Below the pieces are notes generated by a model. The model was not told the DNA's origin, made no database searches, and saw only the letters and a program-made list of their open reading frames with translations. Source: Planococcus halocryophilus (GTDB lineage: Bacteria > Bacillota > Bacilli > Bacillales_A > Planococcaceae). From it: a DNA stretch of 64,000 nt. Shown here one piece after another: positions 48,338 through 56,960 of the stretch (its first letter is position 1; each line of letters begins with the position of its first letter). The stretch is taken from assembly GCF_001687585.2 (NCBI RefSeq), contig NZ_CP016537.2:3360894-3424893 (forward strand), written 5' to 3'. The position numbers were made by a program, and so were the translations under genes.

Positions 48338-48574
48338 TTATCTTTCTTCCGCAACAAACGGTAGAAGTGCCATGATACGTGAGCGTTTAATAGCGATTGT
48401 CAACTTACGTTGCCATTTAGCGCTAGTGCCTGTAACACGACGTGGCAAGATTTTCCCTCTTTCAGAAATGAATTTCTTCAAAAGATCAGTATCTTTATAG
48501 TCAATGTGCGTGATGTTGTTGGAAGTGAAGTAACAAACCTTTTTCCGTTTTTTTCCTCCGCGACGTGGTGCCAT
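48338..48574 (-). CDS. rpsR: 30S ribosomal protein S18
   Basis: 78 residues. [73 protein letters not shown] is full-length S18, which binds the small-subunit platform with S6. AAAGGAGG precedes the ATG. Third gene of rpsF-ssb-rpsR. Confidence 0.98.
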   Translation of the reverse strand: MAPRRGGKKRKKVCYFTSNNITHIDYKDTDLLKKFISERGKILPRRVTGTSAKWQRKLTIAIKRSRIMALLPFVAEER

Positions 48575-48623
48575 ATCGAATTACCTCCTTTACTTAATGA
48601 TTAATCGTTAGTTTCCGTCCATC

Positions 48624-49097
48624 TTAGAACGGTAAATCGTCATCCGATACTTCGATCGGGCCGCTACCGCTTGAGAATGGATCTTCATCTACACGAGTAT
48701 GGTTTTGCTGACTTGGGCTTGGTGATTGGTTCTGTTGATAGGAAGGCTGCTGTCCTTGTGAACGATCCGTATTGGCGCTTTTTGGTTCAAGGAATTGAAC
48801 GCTGTCCGCCACTACTTCTGTTGTATAGACGCGTTTCCCGTCTTGTCCCTCGTAGCTACCAGTTTGGATACGGCCTTCAACACCTGCTAAGCTTCCTTTT
48901 TTAAGGAAATTCGCTGTATTTTCAGCTTGTTTGCGCCAAACGGTACAATTAATGAAATCAGTTTCGCGTTCACCTTGAGCGTTCGAGAAAGTCCGGTTTA
49001 CAGCTAGTGTAAATCGAGCAACCGCCGCGCCGCTTGGTGTGTAACGAAGGTCTGGATCTTTTGTCAGTCTTCCGACTAAAACAACTCGGTTAATCAT
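48624..49097 (-). CDS. ssb: Single-stranded DNA-binding protein
   Basis: 157 residues. OB fold of ~105 residues ([52 protein letters not shown]), a glutamine/serine-rich linker, and the acidic tail DDDLPF that recruits replication and repair proteins. AAGGAGG precedes the ATG. It lies between the two ribosomal protein genes, as in other Bacillales. Confidence 0.98.
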   Translation of the reverse strand: MINRVVLVGRLTKDPDLRYTPSGAAVARFTLAVNRTFSNAQGERETDFINCTVWRKQAENTANFLKKGSLAGVEGRIQTGSYEGQDGKRVYTTEVVADSVQFLEPKSANTDRSQGQQPSYQQNQSPSPSQQNHTRVDEDPFSSGSGPIEVSDDDLPF

Positions 49098-49147
49098 CAG
49101 AATTCAACCTCCTTCAAGTCAAAAAAAATTCAGTGTCTGTATCCTGT

Positions 49148-49435
49148 TTACGCGTCTTTGCGTACAGCGATATGACGAATAATGTCTTCGTTAATGTTCG
49201 CAAGACGTGTGTATTCGTTGATAGCTTCAGAACCAGCGTTTACTTTTACGATTTGGTAGAAACCTTCACGTAAATCGTTGATTTCATAAGCTAAACGACG
49301 TTTACCCCACTCTTTCGACTCGATGATTTCAGCACCGTTTGTAGTAAGGATGTCGTTAAAACGCTCAACTAGAGCTTTTTTCGCTTCCTCTTCAATTGCA
49401 GGCTGAATGATATACATTAATTCATATTCTCTCAT
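49148..49435 (-). CDS. rpsF: 30S ribosomal protein S6
   Basis: 95 residues: [37 protein letters not shown]...[20 protein letters not shown], full-length S6. AGGAGG stands seven bases before the ATG. The leader upstream carries a hairpin resembling the S6:S18 binding motif, so the operon is probably under feedback by its own products. Confidence 0.98.
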   Translation of the reverse strand: MREYELMYIIQPAIEEEAKKALVERFNDILTTNGAEIIESKEWGKRRLAYEINDLREGFYQIVKVNAGSEAINEYTRLANINEDIIRHIAVRKDA

Positions 49436-49462
49436 CGTGTTGTCACCTCCTCATGGACTTGG

Positions 49463-49483
49463 GCCCTGCTGTATCCAGCGGGC
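49463..49483 (-). promoter_or_regulatory. Probable S6:S18 leader hairpin of the rpsF operon
   Basis: On the minus strand GCCCGCTGGATACAGCAGGGC folds into GCCC/GGGC and CTG/CAG helices around small unpaired bases, with a CCG triplet at the lower part. It lies ~30 bases before the rpsF start. The known rpsF leader motif also presents CCG in a short hairpin; the match here is by eye. Confidence 0.55.
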
Positions 49484-49522
49484 AAGGAGCAAGCAATTCA
49501 TAAATATTACTCACATCACTGT

Positions 49523-49551
49523 ATTGTATCATAGTAACTAAGCTCTCGCAA
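49523..49551 (-). promoter_or_regulatory. rpsF operon promoter
   Basis: On the minus strand TTGCGA (plus 49546-49551), 17-base spacer, TACAAT (plus 49523-49528). Confidence 0.75.
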
Positions 49552-49613
49552 GCATGTTTTTGACTTTCAAATCAGCTATACTTTTCACCATAGATCCTAA
49601 AGGACGTGAAGCC

Positions 49614-50171
49614 ATGAAAACTTCTAAAATCATCGAGTTAAAGATGGATGAAATAGCACCCAAAGCACTGTGGTTTAATGCCGCTTTGCTGATTGTATTC
49701 GCTGTTTTTTATCATCTTTTTAATGAGCCGCTATCGTTCGGCTTTTCTTTAATAGGAATTTCTTTGTTTGTAACTGGTTATTTGGTGCTGATTGTTTTAC
49801 ATGAACTTTTTCACTTAATCGGCTTTGTATTATTCGGAAAAGTACCAATCTCTTCATTGAATTACGGTGTAAACCTACAACTCGGTATTGCGTATGCCAC
49901 TACGAATAAACCTATACAGAATCACGCTATGCGCAAAGCATTGCTCTTACCTTTTTGGACAACCGCCTTTATCCCGACTGTTTTAGGATTTTGGTTTGAT
50001 AGCCAAGTACTCGTTTTTTTAGGCGCTATGCTGACCGCAGGTGCTTTTGGCGACTTTATCATGTATAACGAATTGCGCAAAGAAAAAAACGCGGCATGGA
50101 TCCTTGATGATCCTTCGCTGCCGCGTCTTCATGTTTACGATCAAAACCCTGATCATGAAAGCACTGATTAA
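49614..50171 (+). CDS. DUF3267 membrane protein, putative zinc metalloprotease fold
   Basis: 185 residues, four hydrophobic helices. The second is followed by LHELFHLIGFVLFGK, whose HExxH is the zincin motif of the DUF3267 family. LPFWTTAFIPTVLGFWF and AFGDFIMYNELRK complete the family pattern. Whether it cleaves anything is unknown. The start is the ATG at 49614 after AAAGGACG; the ORF to 49554 overlaps the rpsF promoter. It is one of only two plus-strand genes to the right of rlmH. Confidence 0.85.
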   Translation: MKTSKIIELKMDEIAPKALWFNAALLIVFAVFYHLFNEPLSFGFSLIGISLFVTGYLVLIVLHELFHLIGFVLFGKVPISSLNYGVNLQLGIAYATTNKPIQNHAMRKALLLPFWTTAFIPTVLGFWFDSQVLVFLGAMLTAGAFGDFIMYNELRKEKNAAWILDDPSLPRLHVYDQNPDHESTD

Positions 50172-50186
50172 TTTCGGTGCTTTTTT
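50158..50186 (+). terminator. Terminator of the DUF3267 gene
   Basis: Stem AAAGCAC/GTGCTTT spanning the stop codon, then TTT on the plus strand. Confidence 0.75.
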
Positions 50187-50565
50187 ATATTACTGAATAT
50201 CTTACTTCCCAATTTCCTGTGGGGATTGGTTTTTTTAATAATTTCTCATCTTTTGCAAGGTAAACAAGCGTTTCGACAGCCTTGCCATCTACTTCTACTT
50301 GAATTTTCTTTTTATCGTACAAATCTATTTCAGGATTTCCCGAATAATCTTCAAGATAATCTAGAGCCGGCCATAAAACGTCTGGAATGTCGTATATTTC
50401 TCCTTCAACTTGGCAGTCCTTCGATAAAACCATTGCCGGGTAACCCATTCCTGTGTCGTATAAAGATCCTTTTGCCGTTGCTCGTTCTTCCACTAATTCA
50501 GCTTCATCCAAATAACAATGATACTTCCCGCCTTGTTTCAGCGTTCCGTATACAAATAACAACAT
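50185..50565 (-). CDS. Gamma-glutamylcyclotransferase family protein
   Basis: 126 residues. LFVYGTLKQGGKYHCYLDEAELV holds the YGTLxxG substrate loop. GSLYDTGMGYPAMV and VEGEIYDIPDVLWPALDYLEDY (with the likely catalytic glutamate) follow. Family members cyclise gamma-glutamyl or related amine groups (GGCT/YtfP fold). GGAGG lies eight bases before the ATG at 50565. The substrate here is not known. Confidence 0.88.
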   Translation of the reverse strand: MLLFVYGTLKQGGKYHCYLDEAELVEERATAKGSLYDTGMGYPAMVLSKDCQVEGEIYDIPDVLWPALDYLEDYSGNPEIDLYDKKKIQVEVDGKAVETLVYLAKDEKLLKKPIPTGNWEVRYSVI

Positions 50566-50585
50566 TTTCAATTCCTCCATGCAAA

Positions 50586-50612
50586 AACCGGATGCGGTGA
50601 GGCATCCGGTTA
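50586..50612. terminator. Hairpin just before the gamma-glutamylcyclotransferase gene
   Basis: A ten-bp stem AACCGGATGC/GCATCCGGTT with a six-base loop and T runs on both sides. On the minus strand it could end transcripts from ychF and the repeat array. Confidence 0.7.
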
Positions 50613-50640
50613 TTTTTTAGTTTTGTAACCTTTCGTTCAA

Positions 50641-51039
50641 CGGAGCATTACGGTCGTTTCCGCTTTTAGTCTTATCCAGCTAAGGCGCCTAGCCCCTCGA
50701 GGTCGCTTCGCCCCTACCTGCAATGGCAAAGAACGCCATTACCTGCAGGGTCTCCAGCGCTTGTCGGGACTAGACAGGCGCCTCCGCTTTTAGTCTTATC
50801 CAGCTGCGGTGGCCAGATTCTCGGGTCATAAGCCATCCCAACTGTGCGGCAAAAAGCGCCGCTTCGTCGGTTTGTCTTATGCCTGTCGAATCTTAACGGC
50901 CATCCTCGCTTTTAGTCTTATCCAGCTGCAACGACCTGCTCCTCGGGTCGTAAGCCACTCTGGCTGTGCGGCCAAGAACGCCGCTTCGCCAAATCGTCTT
51001 ACGCCGGTCGGAGCATGACGGTCGTTTCCGCTTTTAGAC
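50641..51039. repeat. Tandem array of three ~122-bp stem-loop units
   Basis: The boundary motif TTTTAGTCTTATCCAGCT, preceded by CGC, starts units at 50661, 50785 and 50907, and a partial copy begins at 51029 next to the ychF stop. Units are 124, 122 and 122 bases. Each folds into a long hairpin with an apical GC-rich stem (such as GCGGC/GCCGC). A partial unit end, GGAGCATTACGGTCGTTTCC, precedes the first unit and recurs at 51010. The three arms differ in sequence but remain complementary within each unit. No coding capacity. Confidence 0.85.
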
Positions 51040-52134
51040 GTTAAATCTAAATAGCATTACGTCGCCGTCTTTGACGATGTATTCTTTACCTTCTTGACGT
51101 ACTTTTCCTGCTTCTTTTGCTGCTGCCATTGATCCAATTTCGACCAAGTCATCGTAAGCAACTGTTTCTGCACGGATAAATCCGCGTTCGAAGTCAGAGT
51201 GAATAACGCCGGCACATTGTGGTGCTTTCATGCCTTTTTTGAATGTCCATGCACGCACTTCTTGAACGCCCGCTGTGAAATATGTTGCTAGTCCAAGCAA
51301 GCTGTATGAAGCTTTAACCAACAGGTCTAAGCCAGATTCTTTAATGCCTAACTCTTCAAGGAACATTTCTTTTTCCTCATCTTCAAGCTCAGCCATTTCT
51401 TCTTCGATTTTCGCACAAATCACGATAACATCTGCATTGTCTTTCGTAGCGAAATCACGGACGGTTTGTACGTATTCGTTGTTGTCAGCATCTGCAATTT
51501 CATCTTCTGAAACGTTTGCTACGTAAAGCATTGGTTTGATTGTTAATAAGTTCAAACCTTTTGCAATCTTCAACTCATCTTCTGTGAAATCGATTGAACG
51601 TGCCAATTGACCGTTTTCAAAGGCATCACGCAATTTCATAAGCACTGGCTCTTCTGCAACCGCGTCTTTGTCTTTTTGTTTTATTAATTTTGCTGCACGC
51701 ACAATGCGTTTTTCGATGCTTTCCATATCAGCTAAGATTAACTCTAAATTAATAACTTCAATATCAGAAATCGGATCTACTTTACCCGTTACATGCGTAA
51801 TGTTGTCGTCAGCGAAACAACGAACAACTTGGCAAATCGCGTCAACTTCACGGATATGAGATAGGAATTTATTGCCTAATCCCTCACCCTTACTTGCGCC
51901 TTCTACGATCCCTGCAATATCCGTAAACTCAAAAGCCGTCGGAACGGTTTTTTTCGGTTCCACTAATTCCGTCAATTTATCAAGACGCTCATCTGGAACT
52001 TCAACAATTCCAACGTTTGGATCTATTGTACAGAACGGGTAGTTTGCCGCTTCGGCACCCGCTTTAGTTATTGCATTAAATAATGTGGATTTCCCCACGT
52101 TTGGTAACCCTACAATCCCTGCAGTTAATGCCAT
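51034..52134 (-). CDS. ychF: Ribosome-associated ATPase of the Obg-like family
   Basis: 366 residues. G1 motif [18 protein letters not shown], then [38 protein letters not shown], a coiled region, NVSEDE and a C-terminal TGS domain ([37 protein letters not shown]). YchF (YyaF in Bacillus) binds ATP rather than GTP and associates with ribosomes under stress. The start at the ATG 52134 gives the usual length; a GTG at 52143 has a better-spaced ribosome site and remains possible. Confidence 0.96.
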   Translation of the reverse strand: MALTAGIVGLPNVGKSTLFNAITKAGAEAANYPFCTIDPNVGIVEVPDERLDKLTELVEPKKTVPTAFEFTDIAGIVEGASKGEGLGNKFLSHIREVDAICQVVRCFADDNITHVTGKVDPISDIEVINLELILADMESIEKRIVRAAKLIKQKDKDAVAEEPVLMKLRDAFENGQLARSIDFTEDELKIAKGLNLLTIKPMLYVANVSEDEIADADNNEYVQTVRDFATKDNADVIVICAKIEEEMAELEDEEKEMFLEELGIKESGLDLLVKASYSLLGLATYFTAGVQEVRAWTFKKGMKAPQCAGVIHSDFERGFIRAETVAYDDLVEIGSMAAAKEAGKVRQEGKEYIVKDGDVMLFRFNV

Positions 52135-52222
52135 AGGATGCACAACCTTTCCTCTATATAAAACGAATTATTTTTTACACAACCATTCCATTATAAGAAC
52201 GAAACTTGAAATTGTCCATTTT

Positions 52223-52423
52223 TCATTCACTTTCAGCTTTTACTAAAACCTTTTTCATCTTTTTATTAAATTCCATACGAGGGAGCATCACACTATGCTG
52301 ACAACCTTCACATTTAATCCGGACGTCTGCTCCCATGCGGATAATTTTCCATGCATTTGCTCCACAAGGATGGCCTTTTTTCATTTCCACTATGTCATTC
52401 AGTCCAAAATCCTTCATTTCCAT
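52223..52423 (-). CDS. DUF951 small protein
   Basis: 66 residues: FGLNDIVEMKKGHPCGANAWKIIRMGADVRIKCEGCQHSVMLPRMEFNKKMKKV. CG...CxxC cysteines suggest a metal site in an SH3-like barrel. It is a conserved Firmicutes family of unknown function, often beside the mechanosensitive channel gene and ychF near the origin. AAGGAG precedes the ATG. Confidence 0.93.
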   Translation of the reverse strand: MEMKDFGLNDIVEMKKGHPCGANAWKIIRMGADVRIKCEGCQHSVMLPRMEFNKKMKKVLVKAESE

Positions 52424-52437
52424 GAATTTGTCTCCTT

Positions 52438-53331
52438 TTATTCATTGTTAGCATTTTTCGTTATGTTAGATTCCACAGGCGATCGCTGTACCATCAGCAT
52501 GCGCGGGTAAGGAATTTCGACCCCGCGTTGATCTAAGAAGTCTTTTAAATCACGACGTATTTCTCGCGCTACAGCAAAATGCTGCATTGGCATCGTTTCT
52601 GCTGTAATCCGCATAACCACTTCAGTCGTCGTTAAATTTTGTACCCCGAGCAACTCAGCAGGCTTAATGATTTGTTCATATCGTTCTTGTAAGCTATTTA
52701 GAAACTCCATGATTAATTCTTCTACACGCTTAATATCCGATTCATACGAAATATTGATATCGACCACCGCAATTGAGTTATGAATTGAAAAATTCACAAC
52801 ATCCATTATATTGCCGTTTGGGAAAATAAATAATTCTCCAGTCCATGCTTTTACCTTCGTTGTCCGTAATCCAATTTCTTCTACAGTTCCTTCAGCAACA
52901 CCGATACGGACATAGTCCCCTACAGAAAACTGGTCTTCAAAAATAATGAAAAAGCCAGTAATGACATCACGCACTAAGTTTTGTGCGCCGAACCCTACTG
53001 CCAATCCTAAAACCCCAGCACCAGCAATGAGTCCTGTAATATCGATCGTAAAGGCCGCGAGTATAGATACAACTGCTATGAAATATACAACATAAGCCAC
53101 GACATTCGACAATAATTTCGATAAAGTTTGTTGTCTCCGCTCATTATAAACAAGCGGGCCTTTGATGCGGACAGAAAAAGTTTTCCGAATTAACATACGC
53201 AATACTTTCACCAAGACAATTGCAACTACCGTAATTAAAATAACTTTCAAAAAAACAACGAATAACCCTACCCACATGGCTTCGTCAGACATTACGGTTA
53301 AAATCCGTTGTATTATTTTTTCAACATTCAC
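52438..53331 (-). CDS. Small-conductance mechanosensitive channel (MscS family)
   Basis: 297 residues. Three membrane helices; the pore helix is AGAGVLGLAVGFGAQNLVRDVITGFFIIFEDQFSVGDYV, the MscS hallmark, followed by the beta domain GTVEEIGLRTTKVKAWTGELFIFPNGNI and the C-terminal alpha/beta domain. It releases solutes on hypo-osmotic shock. The GTG start has AAGG seven bases before it. Fourteen bases separate it from DUF951. Confidence 0.95.
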   Translation of the reverse strand: MNVEKIIQRILTVMSDEAMWVGLFVVFLKVILITVVAIVLVKVLRMLIRKTFSVRIKGPLVYNERRQQTLSKLLSNVVAYVVYFIAVVSILAAFTIDITGLIAGAGVLGLAVGFGAQNLVRDVITGFFIIFEDQFSVGDYVRIGVAEGTVEEIGLRTTKVKAWTGELFIFPNGNIMDVVNFSIHNSIAVVDINISYESDIKRVEELIMEFLNSLQERYEQIIKPAELLGVQNLTTTEVVMRITAETMPMQHFAVAREIRRDLKDFLDQRGVEIPYPRMLMVQRSPVESNITKNANNE

Positions 53332-53350
53332 TCTTTCACCTTCCCGGTTT

Positions 53351-54064
53351 TTACATCAAATTAAAATTATACATAACCGAAACGACTAATCCGACTACTA
53401 CTATCCCTGGCAATAAATTTGCTACTCTAATCTTTGTTACACCCATCAAATTTAAACCAATGGCGACAATCATAACACCGCCTGTTGCACTCATTTCTAA
53501 AATAAACATATCTAGCGCATCAGCAGGAATCGCCAAACTAATTTGAGTAGCAAATAACGCGATCAATCCTTGATAGACAAATACAGGGATTGCCGCAAGC
53601 ATAACGCCAAATCCAAGTGTAGAAGCTAAAATAATAGAAGTAAATCCATCTATAATCCCTTTAGAGATTAGGACCCCATGCTCATTACTGAGGCCACTTT
53701 CCATCGCCCCAATAATCCCCATTGCTCCAATAACAAATATTAACGTCGCTGTTACAAATCCTTGCGCTAAACTACCTTTGCTTTCTTTTGCTCCCAGTAT
53801 ACGTTCAATCCAATGACCAAAATCATTTAACTTGCCTTCTAAATTTGCCCACTCTCCAATAACTGTACCTAGCACTAAACTGATGATGACAATTACGAAG
53901 TTTTGACTTCCTAATCCCATATCCAGCCCCAACACAATTACTGATAAGCCAATTACATACATAACCGTTTCTTTCATTTTTTCAGAAATATTTCGAAGAG
54001 CTCTTCCAAGTATGGTTCCCACTATAATTAATACTGCATTTATCAATGTTCCTAAGAGAACCAT
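53351..54064 (-). CDS. DUF554 membrane protein
   Basis: 237 residues, about seven helices: LLGTLINAVLIIVGTILGRALRNISEKMKETVMYVIGLSVIVLGLDMGL, then LVLGTVIGEWANLEGKLNDFG and GFTSIILASTLGFGVMLAAIPVFVYQGLIAL. This is the DUF554 (YdfK-type) family, proposed as a transporter but uncharacterised. It follows parB by ~130 bases, across a terminator. Confidence 0.9.
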   Translation of the reverse strand: MVLLGTLINAVLIIVGTILGRALRNISEKMKETVMYVIGLSVIVLGLDMGLGSQNFVIVIISLVLGTVIGEWANLEGKLNDFGHWIERILGAKESKGSLAQGFVTATLIFVIGAMGIIGAMESGLSNEHGVLISKGIIDGFTSIILASTLGFGVMLAAIPVFVYQGLIALFATQISLAIPADALDMFILEMSATGGVMIVAIGLNLMGVTKIRVANLLPGIVVVGLVVSVMYNFNLM

Positions 54065-54159
54065 TACATTTCTCCCCCTTCACCCTTGCCTCATTTACAG
54101 CAAGTTCCTCTTCTCCCTCTTTTGAGAGCGTTATTTAGTTTTCTGCTTATCAAAAACAG

Positions 54160-54188
54160 AACCTATTCCCCTTTTCCAGGAAATAGGC
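54160..54188 (-). terminator. parAB terminator
   Basis: Stem CCTATTCCC/GGAAATAGG with one mismatch; TTCTGTTTTTG follows on the minus strand. It sits right at the parB stop. Confidence 0.75.
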
Positions 54189-54193
54189 ACTCG

Positions 54194-55027
54194 TCAGCTT
54201 AATAATTCTAAAATCCGTTCTAAATCGTCTTCCGAGAAAAATTCTATCTCAATTTTCCCTTTGTTCTTGTTTTTCTTAATTTGAACTTTTGTACCAAAAC
54301 GATCTCTCAGTTCTGATTGTTTTTCTTCTATAAAAATATCTTTCTTTTTCTCAATTGTTTCACGTGGAACATTTTCATTTAAACGTTGTACTAGATTTTC
54401 CAATTGACGAACATTCAAGTTTTCCTTAACCACTTTTTCAGCAGTTTCCGGAATAAGTTTCTTGCTTCTCAATCCTAATAATGTGCGTCCATGACCCATT
54501 GATAATTCTTTGTCAGAGATGAGTTTCCGAACATCCTCGGGTAATGACAAAAGACGAATATGATTGGCAATATGAGGACGACTCTTACCTAAGCGGAAGG
54601 CTAGCTGCTCTTGAGTTAAGCTTAAAGCTTCCATTAACTTTTGGTAAGCTTCTGCTTCTTCAATCGGTGTTAAATCCTCGCGTTGAAGGTTTTCTAATAT
54701 AGCAAGTTCCATCATTTGCTGATCTGATAGATCTTTAATAATCGCTGGAACTTTTTTCAATTTAACTAACTTCGCTGCACGGAAACGACGTTCGCCAACC
54801 ACAATTTCATACTTCTCTCCCGCTTTCCGTACGACAATCGGCTGTAAAATCCCATGTTCTTTAATGGATTCTGCCAATTCCTCTAAAGCTACTTGCTCAA
54901 ATATTTTTCGTGGTTGATATGGATTGGCTTGGATTTCGCCAACATTGATTTGGTTTACTTTATCTGTATCACTAATTGTCTCTCCAGGAAACAATGCATT
55001 AATGCCTTTCCCTAATCCTTTAGCCAT
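54194..55027 (-). CDS. parB: Chromosome partitioning protein ParB (Spo0J), CTPase clamp
   Basis: 277 residues. N-terminal MAKGLGKGINALFPGE, CTP-binding motifs C1-C3 (NPYQPRKIFEQVALEELAESIKEHGILQPIVVRK; GERRFRAA; ENLQREDLTPIEEA), a central helix-turn-helix for parS (LTQEQLAFRLGKSRPHIANHIRLLSLP) and a C-terminal dimer domain. It loads at parS and slides as a clamp to organise the origin region and recruit SMC. The ATG at 55027 overlaps the parA end by eight bases. A perfect parS lies within the gene. Confidence 0.97.
   Translation of the reverse strand: MAKGLGKGINALFPGETISDTDKVNQINVGEIQANPYQPRKIFEQVALEELAESIKEHGILQPIVVRKAGEKYEIVVGERRFRAAKLVKLKKVPAIIKDLSDQQMMELAILENLQREDLTPIEEAEAYQKLMEALSLTQEQLAFRLGKSRPHIANHIRLLSLPEDVRKLISDKELSMGHGRTLLGLRSKKLIPETAEKVVKENLNVRQLENLVQRLNENVPRETIEKKKDIFIEEKQSELRDRFGTKVQIKKNKNKGKIEIEFFSEDDLERILELLS
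54356..54371. promoter_or_regulatory. Perfect parS site within parB
   Basis: TGTTTCACGTGGAACA, the exact complement of the B. subtilis parS sequence TGTTCCACGTGAAACA. B. subtilis also carries a parS inside spo0J. Confidence 0.97.
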
Positions 55028-55781
55028 TATCAATCACTTCCTTTGCCAATTCTAAATACACTTCTGCGCCTCTGGATTTCGGATCATAAATAATAATTGG
55101 CTCTCCATGACTCGGTGCTTCACTTAATCTTACGTTTCTTGGAATAATAACTTTATACACTTTATCCTGAAAATACTTTTTCACTTCTTCAATTACTTGC
55201 ACACCTAAGTTTGTACGTGCATCTAACATTGTCAGTAAAACACCATCAATCATCAAGTCGTGATTTAAATGTTTTTGCACTAATCGAATCGTGCTCAATA
55301 ATTGGCTTAGTCCTTCTAATGCATAATATTCACATTGTACTGGAATAATGATTGCATCAGAAGCTGTTAATGAATTCAAGGTCAATAATCCTAAAGACGG
55401 TGGACAATCAATGATTATGTAATCGTACATATCTTTGACTTCTTCTAACGCATTTTTTAAGCGGGCTTCTCTTGAAATGGTTGAAACCAATTCAATTTCA
55501 GCTCCAGCTAAAGAAATAGTGGCAGGAACTACATGCAAATTTTCTACCTTTGTTTCCATTATTGTATCTTTTACAGAGATGTCATCGATTAACACTTCGT
55601 AAATGCATTTTTCGACGTCGCCTTTGTTGATCCCTACTCCACTCGTAGCATTTCCTTGAGGATCGATATCTATTAAAAGAACTTTTTTGCCTAAATAAGC
55701 AAGGCAGGCACTTAAGTTCACTGAAGACGTTGTTTTTCCTACGCCGCCCTTTTGATTGGCGATCGCAATAGTTCTCCCCAC
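55020..55781 (-). CDS. parA: Chromosome partitioning ATPase ParA (Soj)
   Basis: 253 residues. Deviant Walker A KGGVGKTT near residue 11, DIDPQGNATSGVG, DYIIIDCPPSLGLLTLNSL, and VLLTMLDARTNLG are standard for Soj. With ParB it helps separate origins, and in Bacillus it also regulates DnaA. The start is GTG with only a weak ribosome site; no better start is nearby and the length equals that of B. subtilis Soj. Confidence 0.97.
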   Translation of the reverse strand: MGRTIAIANQKGGVGKTTSSVNLSACLAYLGKKVLLIDIDPQGNATSGVGINKGDVEKCIYEVLIDDISVKDTIMETKVENLHVVPATISLAGAEIELVSTISREARLKNALEEVKDMYDYIIIDCPPSLGLLTLNSLTASDAIIIPVQCEYYALEGLSQLLSTIRLVQKHLNHDLMIDGVLLTMLDARTNLGVQVIEEVKKYFQDKVYKVIIPRNVRLSEAPSHGEPIIIYDPKSRGAEVYLELAKEVIDNG

Positions 55782-55970
55782 ACTTGCACCAACTTTCTTT
55801 ATTACTTTCTTTATTTTACTGCGGAATCTATATTTTAGCTATTTTATTGACGTTAAAAACAGCTTGATACAACATTTTGTTCGCTAAAGATCAGAACCTT
55901 CCTTTCATAGGTGGTTCCTATTTTTCTATTGTATCAAAATTTTTCAACAATACGATGTTCTAATCATTAA

Positions 55971-56002
55971 AAAAGCTCTCTCCAAACTTGGAAAGAGCTT
56001 TT
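55971..56002 (-). terminator. noc terminator
   Basis: A 15-bp stem AAAAGCTCTCTCCAA/TTGGAAAGAGCTTTT with one mismatch and a two-base centre, then TTTTTAATG on the minus strand, just after the noc stop. Confidence 0.85.
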
Positions 56003-56004
56003 CG

Positions 56005-56874
56005 TTATTTTTTCTTCGGAATTTTAACGGTGATTTGGTAGTATTCTTCGTGTTCTTCTTCTTCTGTAGTTAAATCGATGCCGCTTTTAGAAACCATGCT
56101 TAAAGATTCTTTAATCGTATTCATCGCAATGCGCATATCTCTACTAAAGGCTTTTTTAAGGGCTTTTGGTTTTTTTGGCTCTATTGAAAGTAATTTAGTT
56201 ACTTTCGCTTCTAATTGCTTTACGTTCAAGCTTTCTTCAATGGTTTCATCAAATAACTTTTTTTGTTGTTCTGCATCTTTTACTTGCAACAAAGCTCTTG
56301 CATGCCGTTCTGTTAACAGTCGATTAAGTAAAGCTGTCTGTATTTCTTCCGGCAATTTTAACAGACGTAGCTTATTTGCAACTGTTGATTGGCCTTTACC
56401 AAGACGTTGTGCTAGAGCTTCTTGTGTAATTTCTTGTATATCTAACAAGTTCCGGTAAGCATGCGCTTCTTCTATCGACGTAAGTTCTTCGCGTTGAAGG
56501 TTTTCTATCAAAGCGATAGATGCCGTTTCTTTATCACTCAAATCACGAATAATGGCCGGTACTTCTGTCCACTCGAGCGATTTCATTGCACGGAAACGTC
56601 GCTCACCAGCGATTATTTCATATTCGCCTTCTCTTTCAGAATTTCTGACTACGATCGGTTGAATAACACCATGGACATGGATGGTCCGTGCAAGTTCTTC
56701 GATCTTTTCTTCATCAAAAATTGTTCTTGGCTGGTATTTATTTGCGTGTATTTTATCGAGCGGCAATTTCATGACTTCTTCTGACGCTGAACCTTTGTGT
56801 TCTGCTGTTTCCTTCTTCGCTGTATCATTTGCTTTATCTCCGCCTCCGAAGAAACGAGAAAAAGGACTTTTCAT
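56005..56874 (-). CDS. noc: Nucleoid occlusion protein Noc
   Basis: 289 residues, a ParB paralogue. The start [14 protein letters not shown] matches the amphipathic membrane-targeting helix of B. subtilis Noc, which separates it from ParB. The ParB-type motifs ([59 protein letters not shown]) and the helix-turn-helix ([27 protein letters not shown]) follow. Noc binds its own sites and blocks division over the nucleoid. The ATG at 56874 follows AAGGTGG; a TTG two codons earlier is less likely. It lies between parA and rsmG, its usual place. Confidence 0.95.
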   Translation of the reverse strand: MKSPFSRFFGGGDKANDTAKKETAEHKGSASEEVMKLPLDKIHANKYQPRTIFDEEKIEELARTIHVHGVIQPIVVRNSEREGEYEIIAGERRFRAMKSLEWTEVPAIIRDLSDKETASIALIENLQREELTSIEEAHAYRNLLDIQEITQEALAQRLGKGQSTVANKLRLLKLPEEIQTALLNRLLTERHARALLQVKDAEQQKKLFDETIEESLNVKQLEAKVTKLLSIEPKKPKALKKAFSRDMRIAMNTIKESLSMVSKSGIDLTTEEEEHEEYYQITVKIPKKK

Positions 56875-56944
56875 CCTCAAGCACCACCTTTTACAAGCTC
56901 ACTTTTTAGCTGAATATTAATCACCTTATTGCTCTCAAAATTAA

Positions 56945-56960
56945 TGTTCCACGTGAAACA
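56945..56960. promoter_or_regulatory. Perfect parS site between noc and rsmG
   Basis: TGTTCCACGTGAAACA, identical to the B. subtilis parS, immediately downstream of the rsmG stop codon. Confidence 0.97.

Noticed and set aside
50226..50600. A 124-codon plus-strand frame opposite the gamma-glutamylcyclotransferase gene
   Set aside because: Antisense shadow of a clear gene, no ribosome site.
50641..51039. The repeat array as a CRISPR locus
   Set aside because: Units are ~122 bases of self-complementary sequence, without short direct repeats and unique spacers.
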